Positions 1 to 8,939 are shown, counted from the stretch's first letter. The stretch: DNA of 64,000 nt from Flavobacteriales bacterium (GCA_016712535.1 JADJQW010000004.1:496001-560000); one strand, 5' to 3'. The notes: generated by a model not told the origin, from the sequence alone. Translations and numbers: made by a program.

Positions 1-9
1 AATGCAGGC

Positions 10-1560
10 CTACAAGGCCAATGCGCAGTTCACCGCGGCCGATGCGTTGATGTTGCCGTAGCCCTTGCTGCTGCTGGGAGAGCCAGCGAACTGCGCGGTG
101 CTGGTGAGGCATTGGAGCACCTGCGCGCGCGTTGCGCTCGGCTTCGCGCTCCATACCAACGCGGCGATGCCTGCTGCCGTGCTGGTAGCGCTGCTGCTTC
201 CTCCGATGTAGGTGGGTGTGGTGCCGCTGGGCGGAAGGCTGAGCGAATTGCGGCTGCTGCTCGCGTTGCGCTCCATGCAGATGGTGAGATCGACCTGGCT
301 GCCGTCGTGGCAGCTGGAGCATTTCGCCCCGCTCTCCTTCACCCCGGTCACGGCCACGCATTTGGTCAGCGCCGCGGGGTAGATCACGCCCCACCAGCTG
401 GTCCAGCTGAAGCTGGTGCCCGCTGCGGCCATGATCATCTTGCCTTTGCCGTAAGCGTAGTTCACGCCATCGCTCAGCACGCCGCTGCTGAAGGGCGATC
501 CGATGCTCATGCTGATCACGCGCACCGAGGTGTTGTCGCCCATCTGGACCAGGGCGTTCTTCACCGCTGTCTTCTCGCTGCTGAGGTCGAGCACCACATC
601 CTCGCACCCGCGCAGGAAGACGAGGTTGCTGCGGTAGGCCACGCCGGTTGCGGCGCCATTCGCGTTCCGAGGGCCCACGGCCTGGCCGCTCATGCTGGTG
701 CCGTGCGTGCAGCTGCTGAAGGCCGAGCCGCCGAAGGTGTAGCCCGCGCTCATGGTACGGCCCACGTTGCTGTCCCCATTATTGAAATCGCTGCCGATCA
801 AGGGCTGCGATGAACTGATCCCGGCGTCGATCACGCCCACGGTGATGCCAGCGCCCGTTGCGCTGTTCCAGGCGGCAGGCACCGAATGGTTGTTGAAGTT
901 CCAGGGCAGCCTGGCATTCGGGGTGATCGTGGTGACGTCCGCTGCATTGAGCGCGGTGGTGGATCCGCTGCACCCGCTCGTGCTGCGCCCGTCCTCTTGG
1001 CCAGCTGCAGGCCAGTAATCCAAGGGCTCGAGGTAGCGCACGTTGCGCAGGTTGTGCAGCATGGTGATCACGTGCTTATCCGTGATGCGCAAGGTGATGA
1101 CCGGCAGCACGGGATCGTCTTCCACGAGGATGTCATCGAGGGTGATGCGCCCAGTGGTGCGTCCGCTGTTCAGCTCGGTGAGCACCCGATCGATGAGCGC
1201 ATCATGGACGGCCCGCCAATGGGTGCTCTGGATGTTGATGTCATGCAGGGCATCCTCAACGCCGCTCGCGCCGGCAGGCTGATAGCCGATGGCCAGGCTG
1301 TGGTCGTTGTATTGCACGGCGCTCCATAAAGTGCGCATGTCGACCCATTCCCATCGGAAGTCGTTGCGGGCCTCGAGCAGGCTGATCACGGTCCGGTCCA
1401 GGTCGGCTTGCGTGAGCGGTTCGCCGTCGGGCACGGCCTGTGGATCGGATCGCTCTTGCAGCACGGGGCCTTGCTCCGCGCCGGCTGTTTCATTCAGTTC
1501 TTCGCGGCGGCAGGCGATCAAGGAGCTTGCGATCAGCAAAAGGGCGAGGGTGCGGCGCAT
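10..1560 (-). CDS. Subtilisin-family (S8) serine protease, predicted lipoprotein
   Basis: 516-aa secreted serine endopeptidase. I start it at the ATG at 1560, because the protein then opens with a lipoprotein signal ending in LIAC (an upstream in-frame ATG would put 23 charged residues before it). The S8 catalytic triad is readable: Asp245 in GVIDAG, His286 in THGTSM and Ser456 in the GSSSATS motif. The usual Pro after the catalytic Ser (GTSMASP) is absent. The first ~200 residues look like a propeptide or inhibitor-like region. No T9SS sorting domain is seen at the C-terminus (it ends NCALAL), so the lipid anchor is the likely localisation signal. A TAnnTTTC box lies upstream at 1584-1591. 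Substrate unknown. Confidence 0.88.
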   Translation of the reverse strand: MRRTLALLLIASSLIACRREELNETAGAEQGPVLQERSDPQAVPDGEPLTQADLDRTVISLLEARNDFRWEWVDMRTLWSAVQYNDHSLAIGYQPAGASGVEDALHDINIQSTHWRAVHDALIDRVLTELNSGRTTGRITLDDILVEDDPVLPVITLRITDKHVITMLHNLRNVRYLEPLDYWPAAGQEDGRSTSGCSGSTTALNAADVTTITPNARLPWNFNNHSVPAAWNSATGAGITVGVIDAGISSSQPLIGSDFNNGDSNVGRTMSAGYTFGGSAFSSCTHGTSMSGQAVGPRNANGAATGVAYRSNLVFLRGCEDVVLDLSSEKTAVKNALVQMGDNTSVRVISMSIGSPFSSGVLSDGVNYAYGKGKMIMAAAGTSFSWTSWWGVIYPAALTKCVAVTGVKESGAKCSSCHDGSQVDLTICMERNASSSRNSLSLPPSGTTPTYIGGSSSATSTAAGIAALVWSAKPSATRAQVLQCLTSTAQFAGSPSSSKGYGNINASAAVNCALAL

Positions 1561-1583
1561 GGGTTGGGATTGAAGTGTGCGAC

Positions 1584-1591
1584 GAAAGCTA
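1584..1591 (-). promoter_or_regulatory. Putative Bacteroidota -7 promoter box for the S8 lipoprotein gene
   Basis: TAGCTTTC read on the minus strand resembles the Bacteroidota -7 element TAnnTTTG and lies 23 nt before the chosen start at 1560. No convincing -33 TTG partner was seen. Confidence 0.4.
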
Positions 1592-1713
1592 TCCCGCCGG
1601 ATCGACTCGGCCAAACCTCGGCGATGCACCTGGGATGCTGAACATCGGGTTTCTTGCCGGACCCGTGCATGAGCAACCGCAGCGCCGCGGCCTCGTCACC
1701 AAGGCAGGAAGGA

Positions 1714-1721
1714 TAGATTTG
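1714..1721 (+). promoter_or_regulatory. Consensus TAnnTTTG promoter box for the 975-aa repeat protein
   Basis: TAGATTTG matches the published Bacteroidota -7 consensus exactly and ends 7 nt before the ATG at 1729. The 5' UTR would be only a few nucleotides long. Confidence 0.55.
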
Positions 1722-1728
1722 GATCCTC

Positions 1729-4656
1729 ATGCGCTCGATCACCTGTAGAATCGGAATGGCTGCGGCCCGTTCGGCCGTGGTGATGGCCTTGGCCTCCGCC
1801 GCCCCCGCCGCTGCGCAGACCTTCCCGTTCACCAGCGGGCCCATCCCGATGTGCGACACCAGCACCTTCACCGCCAACGTGAGCGGCATTGGCTGGTTGA
1901 TCACCCCGAACGGCTGGAACTGGGGTCCGTACGTCGATAATGTGGTGCTGAACATCACCACCAACCATCCGCAAACGCTGCAGATCACGCTCACCTCACC
2001 GTCGGGCACCACCTTGCTGCTCTCGGCTTTCAATGGCGCGGGCGGCGTGAATTACACCAATACGACCTTCCCCTATTGGGGCGGCAACAACATCTCCACG
2101 GCATCGGCCCCCTTCACGGGTTTCTACAACCCGCAGGTGGGCACCTTGGATGTCTTCTCCGGCGAGAATGCCGATGGGGTCTGGACGATCACCGTCATCG
2201 ATACCGCCTGTGCCGGCGGTGGAACGGATCCCAGTGGCGGCCCATGGAATCCAGGCTGGTTCACTGGTGGCAATGGCACAGGGGCCTTCTCATTCGGTTT
2301 CAGCAGCCCGCCGCCGCCATGCATCATCGATATGGGTTGGCCATCCGCTGCGATCTGCCAGGGCGAGACCGTGGATGTGCTCGGTTATTTCGAGGGCAAT
2401 TGGTGGTGGGATCCGAGCTCAACGGTGAGCGTGTACATTGATTGGGGAGGCCAGACCGTGCCCGACCCATATGCCGTGGGTGCTTCTGGCACTTACTACA
2501 TCGAAGTCCTCGACTTGTGGAACGGCTGCACCTATTACGGCTACTACAATGTGAGTGTGGGGACAACGATCACCCTTGGCCCGGACCAGTTCGTGGCGGA
2601 GTGCAGTGCTGCGGGCCCCTTGGATCTGACGACTTACTTCAACACGGCCGGCGCCACTGGTCAGGCATGGACACTGGATGGCGTGGCAATACCCGCGGCA
2701 ACCGCGGCAGCGGCAACGGCGCCGGGCCTTTATGAATTGACCGCCTCGAATGCCGGCTGCAGCGATGTGGCGCAGATCACCTTGTCCTTCAATAGCGATC
2801 CGGTGCTGGGTCCTGATCAAGCGGTGACCATCTGCCAGGGAAGCAGCGCCGATATCGCATCGCTCTTCGATACGGGTGGCCTTTCGGCCGATTGGACACT
2901 TGACGGCTCTCCCATACCGCCACCGGATGCCGCGACGCAAGCCGGCGTGTATGCCGTCAGCGTCACCACCGCCGATGGCTGCACCGATGCTGCTGAGGCG
3001 ATCCTGGATGTTCAACCGCCACCAGCACTTGGCGCCGATCAAGCGGTTGGCCTGTGCAGCGGAACCACCACCGACCTCACTTCGCTTTTTGTCACCACCG
3101 GATTGAGCGCAGCGTGGACCATCAACGGCGTGCCGGTCGGCGATCCCAGTGCGGTGAACGCCGGGGGCGACTATCTGCTTGTGGCCGTCGATGCGAATGG
3201 CTGCTCGGATACGGCAATGGCAACCGTGTCGCTCTGGCCCGGCCCGGCCCTTGGCGCCGATGAATCGGCATCCACCTGTTCCGGCGGATCCATAGATCTC
3301 ACCTCATTCTTCAGCACCTCTGGGCTTGCTGCGGCGTGGACCTCGGGCGGTGCAGCGGTGCCCGACCCCACCGCCGTGACGGCCGCCGGCGCCTACACCC
3401 TCACCGTCACCGATGCGAATGGATGCACCGATGCCGCGAACGTCGTGGTCTCGATCGCTGCGAACCCTGTGCTTGGTCCTGATCAGCAAGTGACCGCATG
3501 CGATAACGAGGCTGTTGACCTCACGCAGCTTTATGCCACCGGTGCCAGCACGCCGGTTTGGACATTGAACGGCGCCGCTGTCGCGGATCCCGCGGATGTG
3601 ACGGTTGCGGGGAGCTACCAGATCACCTTGACCAATCCTGCCGGATGCTCGTCAACGGCCTTGGTCACGGTGCAATTCAATGCTTCGCCGTCGCTCGGCG
3701 CCGATGTGCAGGTCGGCATCTGCGACGGCACCACGCATGATCTCACCTCGGAATACAATACGACGGGCCTCACCACGGAATGGTGGATGGATGGGGCACC
3801 GTTCGGCGATCCCGCTGCAGCCGATGCGAGCGGTGGGTATCAGCTGGTCGTGAGCAACGGATTCGGATGCACAGACACCGCCATGATCGCTTTGATGGTT
3901 CATGACAACCCTGATCTCGGCCCCGATCAGTCCTTTGAGCTCTGCCCTTGGCACACGGTTGACCTGAGCACGGCGTTCCCGGTACAGGGCATGACCGCGA
4001 GCTACATGCTCGACAGCTTTGAAGTGGCCGATCCAACCGCGGTAACAGACAGCGGCTCCTATGTGGTGCGCGTCACCGATGCGAACGGTTGCTCCGATGA
4101 GGCCATGGCGAACGTCCAACCCATCGATTGCCTCTGTGAGGCCGGCTTCGAGGCGGAGGCGCGTTGCATCCAGGAGCCTGCGCGATTCACGCTGCTCGCG
4201 GATAGCACCATCCTCTCGGCGCAATGGTCTTTCGGCGGTGCGGCGGATGCCACTGCTCAGATCGACCCGCAGGTGATGTTCAGCGCGGAGGGAGAGGTGG
4301 ACGTGATATTGATCGTGGCATTGAGCTGCGGCGTGGATACCCTTCAGCGCACCATCACCATGGACGACTGCGCCGATTCATGCAGCGTATGGATCCCGAG
4401 CGCCTTCACGCCTGATTTCGATGACCGGAACGATTGGTGGACCGTGGTGGGCGAATGCGAGCCGGAGGAGTTCCTGATCATGGTGTTCGATCGCTGGGGC
4501 GAACTCATCTTCCGCTCCGAGGACCCCGAAGAGAGATGGGACGGCACCTACGCGGGCGTGGCCTCGCAGGACGGCGTGTACGTGTACCGTGCGTACTACA
4601 AGCTGCCTTATCAGGGCCGCAAGTCGGAGATCGGGCACGTTACGCTGCTGCGGTGA
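1729..4656 (+). CDS. Giant repeat surface protein: P-domain-like N-terminus, seven ~74-aa repeats, type B T9SS/gliding C-terminal domain
   Basis: 975 aa. A signal peptide (to about residue 30, ending APAAAQ) is followed by a jelly-roll region resembling the proprotein-convertase P domain (about residues 40-165, with the LQITLTSPSGT segment). Next come seven repeats, each opening LG(P/A)D and containing a conserved Cys and a DLT(S/T) motif. The C-terminus (about residues 885-975: IPSAFTPD, VFDRWGELIF, DGVYVYRAYYK) is the gliding-motility-associated CHU_C / type B sorting domain. The protein is therefore predicted to be exported by T9SS and to sit on the cell surface as an adhesin-like molecule. 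ATG 1756 (MAAARSAV) is an alternative start that would still leave a signal peptide. No enzyme domain was recognised. Confidence 0.88.
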   Translation: MRSITCRIGMAAARSAVVMALASAAPAAAQTFPFTSGPIPMCDTSTFTANVSGIGWLITPNGWNWGPYVDNVVLNITTNHPQTLQITLTSPSGTTLLLSAFNGAGGVNYTNTTFPYWGGNNISTASAPFTGFYNPQVGTLDVFSGENADGVWTITVIDTACAGGGTDPSGGPWNPGWFTGGNGTGAFSFGFSSPPPPCIIDMGWPSAAICQGETVDVLGYFEGNWWWDPSSTVSVYIDWGGQTVPDPYAVGASGTYYIEVLDLWNGCTYYGYYNVSVGTTITLGPDQFVAECSAAGPLDLTTYFNTAGATGQAWTLDGVAIPAATAAAATAPGLYELTASNAGCSDVAQITLSFNSDPVLGPDQAVTICQGSSADIASLFDTGGLSADWTLDGSPIPPPDAATQAGVYAVSVTTADGCTDAAEAILDVQPPPALGADQAVGLCSGTTTDLTSLFVTTGLSAAWTINGVPVGDPSAVNAGGDYLLVAVDANGCSDTAMATVSLWPGPALGADESASTCSGGSIDLTSFFSTSGLAAAWTSGGAAVPDPTAVTAAGAYTLTVTDANGCTDAANVVVSIAANPVLGPDQQVTACDNEAVDLTQLYATGASTPVWTLNGAAVADPADVTVAGSYQITLTNPAGCSSTALVTVQFNASPSLGADVQVGICDGTTHDLTSEYNTTGLTTEWWMDGAPFGDPAAADASGGYQLVVSNGFGCTDTAMIALMVHDNPDLGPDQSFELCPWHTVDLSTAFPVQGMTASYMLDSFEVADPTAVTDSGSYVVRVTDANGCSDEAMANVQPIDCLCEAGFEAEARCIQEPARFTLLADSTILSAQWSFGGAADATAQIDPQVMFSAEGEVDVILIVALSCGVDTLQRTITMDDCADSCSVWIPSAFTPDFDDRNDWWTVVGECEPEEFLIMVFDRWGELIFRSEDPEERWDGTYAGVASQDGVYVYRAYYKLPYQGRKSEIGHVTLLR
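2572..4134 (+). repeat. Seven in-frame protein repeats, period 222 bp (first interval 231 bp)
   Basis: Repeat starts are at 2572, 2803, 3025, 3247, 3469, 3691 and 3913. The first interval is 231 bp (77 aa) and the next five are exactly 222 bp (74 aa). Each unit starts with LGPDQ or LGADQ/E/V and carries a Cys 5-6 residues later. The strict spacing suggests expansion by unequal exchange with selection for domain length. Nucleotide identity between units is only moderate. Confidence 0.9.
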
Positions 4657-4735
4657 GCACGGGTCACGGGTCGATCATGCCCAAAAGGCTCATCACGTGG
4701 CTTCCCGCTCCGGTTAGGCGCTGGCGTCGCCGCTT

Positions 4736-5785
4736 CTAGCGCGGAGCGCCCGCCGCTTCCTTCACCAGGATCAGGAACACCGGGAAGTGGTCGCTGTAGC
4801 CTGCCTGGTAATTGTCGCCCACATAGGTGCGGAAGGGGTAGCCGGCGAAGTTGCCTTCGGTCTGGCGCAGGTACGGCTCGTTGAAGATGCGCACGCCGTA
4901 ATAGCGATAGCGCCCGCCGGCCCCGGTGACCAGCGCCGGAGAGATGCACGCCTGATCGAACAGATTCCATGAGTCGCGCCAAGCGAGGGTGCCGATGCCC
5001 TTCGAGAAGGGCTCCTGCATGGGATTGAAGAAAGTGCCGTTCACGGCCTTGGCCTTGTCGCCGCTCACGCGCAGGAATCGCTGAACGCTCGCGTTGGTGG
5101 GATCGTCGTTCAGGTCGCCCATGTACACGATGCGCGCATCGGCATTGATCGCCAAGAGGGAATCGATGATGCGCCGGCCGAGCTCGGCGGCCAGCTTGCG
5201 CTTGGGTGCGCTGCGCTTCTCGCCGCCACGACGGCTGGGCCAGTGCGACACGATCACATGCGTGGTGTCGCCATCGAGCACGCCGCTCACCAGCAATTGA
5301 TCGCGCGTGCGGAAGCTGGTGTCGTCAGCAGCCGTGAGGCGGTAGCTCTTGTGCGCGAACACCTTGTAGAGCGCGGGATTGAAGATCAGGGCCACATCCA
5401 CGCCACGGCGGTCGGGGCCATCCACATGCACCACCTGATAGTTGCGCGCCTTCAGTGCCTCACGCTTCACCAGGTCCTCTACCACGGTCCTGTTCTCCAC
5501 TTCGGCCAGGCCAAGGATGGCCAACCCTTGCGGATGCAGTTCCTTGCCCATGCTCGCGATCACGCCAGCCACGCGGTCGAGCTTGCTCGTGTACCGCGCG
5601 CTGTTCCAATCCTTGGCGCTGCCGGGCAGGAACTCGGCATCGTCCACGCCAGGGGCATCAACCGTGTCGTAGATGTTCTCCACGTTGTAGAAGCCCACGA
5701 GGGCGGCCTGGTATTCTTTCCGGTCCTGGCTGCTGGCGGCCAAGGGACATGAGAAGGCGAGGAGGAGTGCGAAGCGCTGGGTCAT
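4736..5785 (-). CDS. Secreted endonuclease/exonuclease/phosphatase-fold protein
   Basis: About 349 aa with the ATG at 5785, giving signal peptide MTQRFALLLAFSCPLAASSQ. The body has the EEP (DNase I-like) fold landmarks: FYNVENIYDT near the mature N-terminus, a GLAEVEN metal-binding Glu, VSHWPSR, MGDLNDDP (catalytic Asp/Asn) and the terminal SDHFPV His-Asp pair. The family includes extracellular nucleases and phosphodiesterases; which one this is cannot be read from sequence. A TAGCTTCG box on the minus strand 11 nt upstream supports the start. The neighbouring upstream gene (5878-6537) is co-oriented 92 bp away. Confidence 0.85.
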   Translation of the reverse strand: MTQRFALLLAFSCPLAASSQDRKEYQAALVGFYNVENIYDTVDAPGVDDAEFLPGSAKDWNSARYTSKLDRVAGVIASMGKELHPQGLAILGLAEVENRTVVEDLVKREALKARNYQVVHVDGPDRRGVDVALIFNPALYKVFAHKSYRLTAADDTSFRTRDQLLVSGVLDGDTTHVIVSHWPSRRGGEKRSAPKRKLAAELGRRIIDSLLAINADARIVYMGDLNDDPTNASVQRFLRVSGDKAKAVNGTFFNPMQEPFSKGIGTLAWRDSWNLFDQACISPALVTGAGGRYRYYGVRIFNEPYLRQTEGNFAGYPFRTYVGDNYQAGYSDHFPVFLILVKEAAGAPR

Positions 5786-5796
5786 GATTGCGGCGG

Positions 5797-5804
5797 CGAA
5801 GCTA
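5797..5804 (-). promoter_or_regulatory. Putative TAnnTTCG promoter box for the EEP-fold gene
   Basis: TAGCTTCG on the minus strand, 11 nt before the ATG at 5785. It is the variant of TAnnTTTG that recurs in this window. Confidence 0.4.
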
Positions 5805-5877
5805 GGCGTCACGGCAAACGAAGATCGTGCCGCGTGCTGGTGGTCCTTGATGCGTGAAGCCGGTGCGGCCCCGGTGC

Positions 5878-6537
5878 TCATTCCGGGAACAGCAAGGGAT
5901 GCCGCTCGTTGTAGAGGCGCAAGAACCGGAAGAGCGCCTCATCGCTGTTGCGCGCCTTCTTGGGCAAGGCATCGAACTCCGCGAGCAGCACCGGATCCTG
6001 CTCGAGCGCCTGCCGCATGCCCGCAGCCGTGAATGGCAGCGCGCGGCCTGTTTCCATATCAATGACCTGCTGCACGACCACTGTTCGGTTCACCGTGCCC
6101 GGCCCGTACATCCAGGGGTCCCAGTCGCGGTAGCTCTGCTCATATACCATGTGCGCCAGGCTGCCCATCTGCCCGATCCGGTAGAAGCCGTTCCCGGCCG
6201 CCACGTACACCACGCCGCGCTGGCTGAAGCCCCAGATGCGGTTCATGCGCAGGGTTTCCACCGAGCCGCTGTCCGTGCGGTACCGCAAGCGGCTGAGCAC
6301 ACCGCGCAGGTCATTGACAGCAAGGCCCTGATCGTCGGTGATGCGCTCCAAGGGAACAGAAGGCGCATTGAGCCGGAACGCGCGCGAATCGAAGTACACG
6401 CCCTCGCGCATCGCCATGCCCGCCTGATACGGGACCCAGATGGTGTCTTGCTGCGCAGCGGCATGGAAGGACAGGAGGCCGCCGGATATTGCGAGAAGAA
6501 GGAACTGGAATAGGAACGCGCGAATGGCCGTATGCAT
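5878..6537 (-). CDS. Hypothetical secreted protein
   Basis: 219 aa, with the start placed at ATG 6537 because that gives a clean signal peptide (MHTAIRAFLF.. ending HAAAQ). The mature part is soluble and contains WVPYQAGMAMREGVYFDS, a GVVYVAAGNGFYRIGQMGSL stretch and a C-terminal LFRFLRLYNERHPLLF. I recognise no family. It may be periplasmic or an outer-membrane-associated lipid-free protein. It lies directly upstream of, and in the same direction as, the EEP-fold protein. Confidence 0.65.
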   Translation of the reverse strand: MHTAIRAFLFQFLLLAISGGLLSFHAAAQQDTIWVPYQAGMAMREGVYFDSRAFRLNAPSVPLERITDDQGLAVNDLRGVLSRLRYRTDSGSVETLRMNRIWGFSQRGVVYVAAGNGFYRIGQMGSLAHMVYEQSYRDWDPWMYGPGTVNRTVVVQQVIDMETGRALPFTAAGMRQALEQDPVLLAEFDALPKKARNSDEALFRFLRLYNERHPLLFPE

Positions 6538-6617
6538 GGGATTGGCCGCTCTCCGGTCACCAAGATCGTGCTGCAGGATCATCATGCCGTCCTGTTTCGC
6601 CGACCTAGACCGACCTC

Positions 6618-6652
6618 TTCATTCTTCATTTTGCATTTTGCATCCTTCATTC
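6618..6652. repeat. AT-rich low-complexity tandem TTCATT / TTGCAT repeats
   Basis: A 35-bp run built from TTCATTC, TTCATT, TTGCATT, TTGCATCC and TTCATTC units in the gap between the unknown secreted protein and the esterase stop. It is preceded at 6601-6616 by two copies of CGACCT 10 bp apart. It stands out as AT-rich in a GC-rich genome. Function unknown. Confidence 0.7.
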
Positions 6653-6662
6653 ACTTCTCCGC

Positions 6663-7454
6663 TCACCCCGCCACTTCCCTGATCCATGCCACTACCTCAT
6701 CCGGGGCTTGGGCATGCACCCAGTGCCCGGCGAAGGGCACCGTCTCCACCCGGCTGTTCACGAATTGCTCTTTGATGGCAGGGATGTCCTCGCGCAGGAT
6801 GTAGTCGCTCTGGCCTCCACGTACGAAGAGCGTGGGCACGCGCACGGTCTCTGGGCCGATGGCCGCCAGGATCTTGTCCAGGTCGCGGTTCAAGCCTTCC
6901 ACATTCACGCGCCAGGCCAATTGCCCCTCATCCTTCCAATAGAGGTTCTTCAGCAGGAACTGCACCACGCCAGGCTCTTTCACGCGTTGTGCGATGTGCG
7001 CCTCAACGTCTTTTCGCGTGCGACCGGGGCTGAGGTCGGCCGTGCGCAGGGCTTCGATGATGTGCGCGTGGTTGTTGCCATGCTCCTTCGGGCTGATGTC
7101 GATCACCACCAGGTGCTTGAGCAGCTCTGGCCAACGTTGCGCGAAGAGCATGGCTGCTTTGCCGCCCATGCTGTGGCCCACGAGCACGATGTCCTTCAAC
7201 CCGAGCCCGATGACCAGCGCATGCACATCGGCGGCCATGGCAGGATACGAAGTCCCTTCCGTGTGCGGCGACCGGCCATGATCGCGCAGGTCAACGAGCA
7301 GCACGTCGAGCGGCGCTGCACCGCTGGAGGGCTCGCTCAGCTCTTTCCCGATGCTGCCCCAATTGTCGCTGGTGCCGAAGAGGCCGTGCAGGATCACCAC
7401 GGGGGTGGCTCCGGGCGCTCCGAGCCGCCTGAAATGCAGGCCGACAGTGCTCAT
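6663..7454 (-). CDS. Alpha/beta-hydrolase, YbfF-like esterase
   Basis: 263 aa. Alpha/beta-hydrolase fold with VVILHGLFG (oxyanion loop), nucleophile elbow GHSMGG, a VLLVDLRDHGRS strand-loop typical of the YbfF/esterase branch, and the C-terminal FAGHWVHAQ carrying the catalytic His. Cytosolic, no signal peptide. The ATG at 7454 overlaps the pdxJ stop by 4 nt (ATGA), indicating translational coupling; pdxJ is upstream in the operon. Natural ester substrate unknown. Confidence 0.88.
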   Translation of the reverse strand: MSTVGLHFRRLGAPGATPVVILHGLFGTSDNWGSIGKELSEPSSGAAPLDVLLVDLRDHGRSPHTEGTSYPAMAADVHALVIGLGLKDIVLVGHSMGGKAAMLFAQRWPELLKHLVVIDISPKEHGNNHAHIIEALRTADLSPGRTRKDVEAHIAQRVKEPGVVQFLLKNLYWKDEGQLAWRVNVEGLNRDLDKILAAIGPETVRVPTLFVRGGQSDYILREDIPAIKEQFVNSRVETVPFAGHWVHAQAPDEVVAWIREVAG

Positions 7455-8164
7455 CGCAGTTCGCGCAGGTAGAGTTGCACCGTGTTCTCCATGCCGAAGG
7501 TGAGCGCATCGCAGATCAGCGCGTGGCCGATGGAGACCTCCTGTACGCCGGGCACCTGCTGCACGAACCAAGCGAGGTTCTGCAAGCTGAGGTCATGGCC
7601 CGCATTCACGCCAAGCCCGAATTCCTGTGCCTTCAATGCGGCCTCGGTGAACGATGCAACAGCGGCCGAGGGGTCTTGGGCGTATTGAGCCGCGTACGGT
7701 TCCGTGTACAATTCGATCCGGTCCGCTCCGGTTCCGGCGGCGTGCGCGATCTGCTCCAGGTCCGTCTCCATGAAGATGGATGTGCGGATGCCTTCGGCCT
7801 TCATCCGCGCGATCACCTCGCGCAGCAGTGGTTTCTGGCCGCGCGCGTCCCATCCCGCATTGCTGGTGAGCACGCCCGGAGGATCAGGAACAAGCGTCAC
7901 TTGGTCGGGCCGGCACGCAAGCACCAGCGCGATGAAGCCGTCGCTCGGATAGCCCTCGATGTTGTACTCGGTGGTCACCAGCGGCCTGAGCGCGACGGCA
8001 TCGGCACGGCGGATGTGCCGCTCGTCGGGCCGAGGATGCACGGTGATCCCTTGTGCGCCGAATCGCTGGATATCGACCGCCCAGCGCAGCACATCGGGAT
8101 TGTCGCCGCCCCGCGCATTGCGCAAGGTGGCCAGCTTGTTGATGTTCACGCTCAGTCGCGTCAC
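7451..8164 (-). CDS. pdxJ: Pyridoxine 5'-phosphate synthase
   Basis: 237 aa, the normal PdxJ length. Condenses 3-amino-2-oxopropyl phosphate with 1-deoxyxylulose 5-phosphate to pyridoxine 5'-phosphate in the DXP-dependent vitamin B6 pathway. The start is a GTG at 8164 (protein begins VTRLSVNINKLATLRNARGG) preceded by an AAAGG purine stretch; the frame stays open far upstream but there it is antisense to the CBS gene. Family landmarks: DIQRFGAQGITVHPRPD(E/R)RHI, TEYNIEG, LVPDPPG, RIELYTEP and GVNAGHDL. A perfect TACTTTTG promoter box lies at 8204-8211. Confidence 0.95.
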   Translation of the reverse strand: MTRLSVNINKLATLRNARGGDNPDVLRWAVDIQRFGAQGITVHPRPDERHIRRADAVALRPLVTTEYNIEGYPSDGFIALVLACRPDQVTLVPDPPGVLTSNAGWDARGQKPLLREVIARMKAEGIRTSIFMETDLEQIAHAAGTGADRIELYTEPYAAQYAQDPSAAVASFTEAALKAQEFGLGVNAGHDLSLQNLAWFVQQVPGVQEVSIGHALICDALTFGMENTVQLYLRELR

Positions 8165-8203
8165 CTTGCTGCCTTTACTTTGGTCCGCCCGCTGACGGGT
8201 GCG

Positions 8204-8211
8204 CAAAAGTA
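8204..8211 (-). promoter_or_regulatory. Consensus TAnnTTTG promoter box for pdxJ-esterase
   Basis: TACTTTTG on the minus strand, 39 nt before the GTG start of pdxJ, inside the 75-bp divergent spacer shared with the CBS-domain gene. Confidence 0.55.
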
Positions 8212-8239
8212 GAGGCCCATCCCCCCGCTCTCCGAGAAC

Positions 8240-8902
8240 ATGCACGCCATCGACCTCATCACCGCGGACATCCCTCCGCTCCGTCCTCAGGACGATGTGA
8301 GCCGCGCCATGGATTGGATGGAGGAGTTCAAGGTGGGTCATCTGCCCGTGGTGGAGGGCCGGCGGCTCGTGGGCATCGTGAAGGACCAGGAACTGGTGGA
8401 CCGCAACGATTCGCGCGCCACGGTATCGAGCGTGATGGACAGCGTGGAGATCCCCTTCGCGCGCGGCGGGCAGCACATCTACGAGGTGATGAAGCTGTTC
8501 AGCGAGCGCGGCCTCACCGTAGTGCCCGTGCTCGATGACATGGGCGTGTACCAGGGCGCCATCACCGAGCACGAAGCGCTCAAGCGGCTCGCGCAGGTCA
8601 CCAACATCCATGAGCCGGGGAGCATCGTCGTGCTCGAGATGAACCAACAGGACTACAGCCTCTTCGAGATCGCCCGCTTGGTGGAATCGAATGACAGCAA
8701 GGTGCTGAGCGTGCATACCCGCACGCTGCCCGATTCCACCCGTGTGGAGGTCACGCTGAAGATCAACCGCGAGGACATCAGCGATGTGCTGCGGAGCTTC
8801 GAGCGGTACGAGTACTTCGTGAAGAGCACCTACCAGGGCAGCAAGCTCCACGAGGACCTGCGCGGACGCTTCGATGAGCTGATGAGGTACATCAATCTCT
8901 GA
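8240..8902 (+). CDS. CBS-domain pair protein with C-terminal ACT-like region
   Basis: 220 aa, cytosolic. Two CBS motifs (about residues 1-57 and 63-120: VGHLPVVEGRRLVGIV and LTVVPVLDDMGVYQGAI) form a Bateman module that typically binds adenine nucleotides. Residues ~130-220 resemble a degenerate ACT-like regulatory domain (VLEMNQQDYSLFEIARLVES). Its place next to pdxJ and nadK is a gene order I recall from other Bacteroidota, so an energy-sensing role near NAD metabolism is plausible but unproven. Confidence 0.85.
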   Translation: MHAIDLITADIPPLRPQDDVSRAMDWMEEFKVGHLPVVEGRRLVGIVKDQELVDRNDSRATVSSVMDSVEIPFARGGQHIYEVMKLFSERGLTVVPVLDDMGVYQGAITEHEALKRLAQVTNIHEPGSIVVLEMNQQDYSLFEIARLVESNDSKVLSVHTRTLPDSTRVEVTLKINREDISDVLRSFERYEYFVKSTYQGSKLHEDLRGRFDELMRYINL

Positions 8903-8903
8903 A

Positions 8904-8939
8904 GGTTGAGGGTTGATGGTTGGCGCCGGTTGAGGGTTG
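8904..8939 (+). repeat. GGTTGAGGGTTG intergenic repeats
   Basis: Two exact copies of the 12-mer GGTTGAGGGTTG, at 8904-8915 and 8928-8939, start 2 nt after the CBS stop codon. Related GT-rich motifs recur in other gaps of this window (11899-11938, 39734-39772, 41221-41300, 51615-51635). No coding potential. Confidence 0.8.

Noticed and set aside
2572..4134. Evenly spaced repeats as a CRISPR array
   Set aside because: The 222-bp units are in-frame protein repeats within one coding sequence, without short identical repeats separated by unique spacers.
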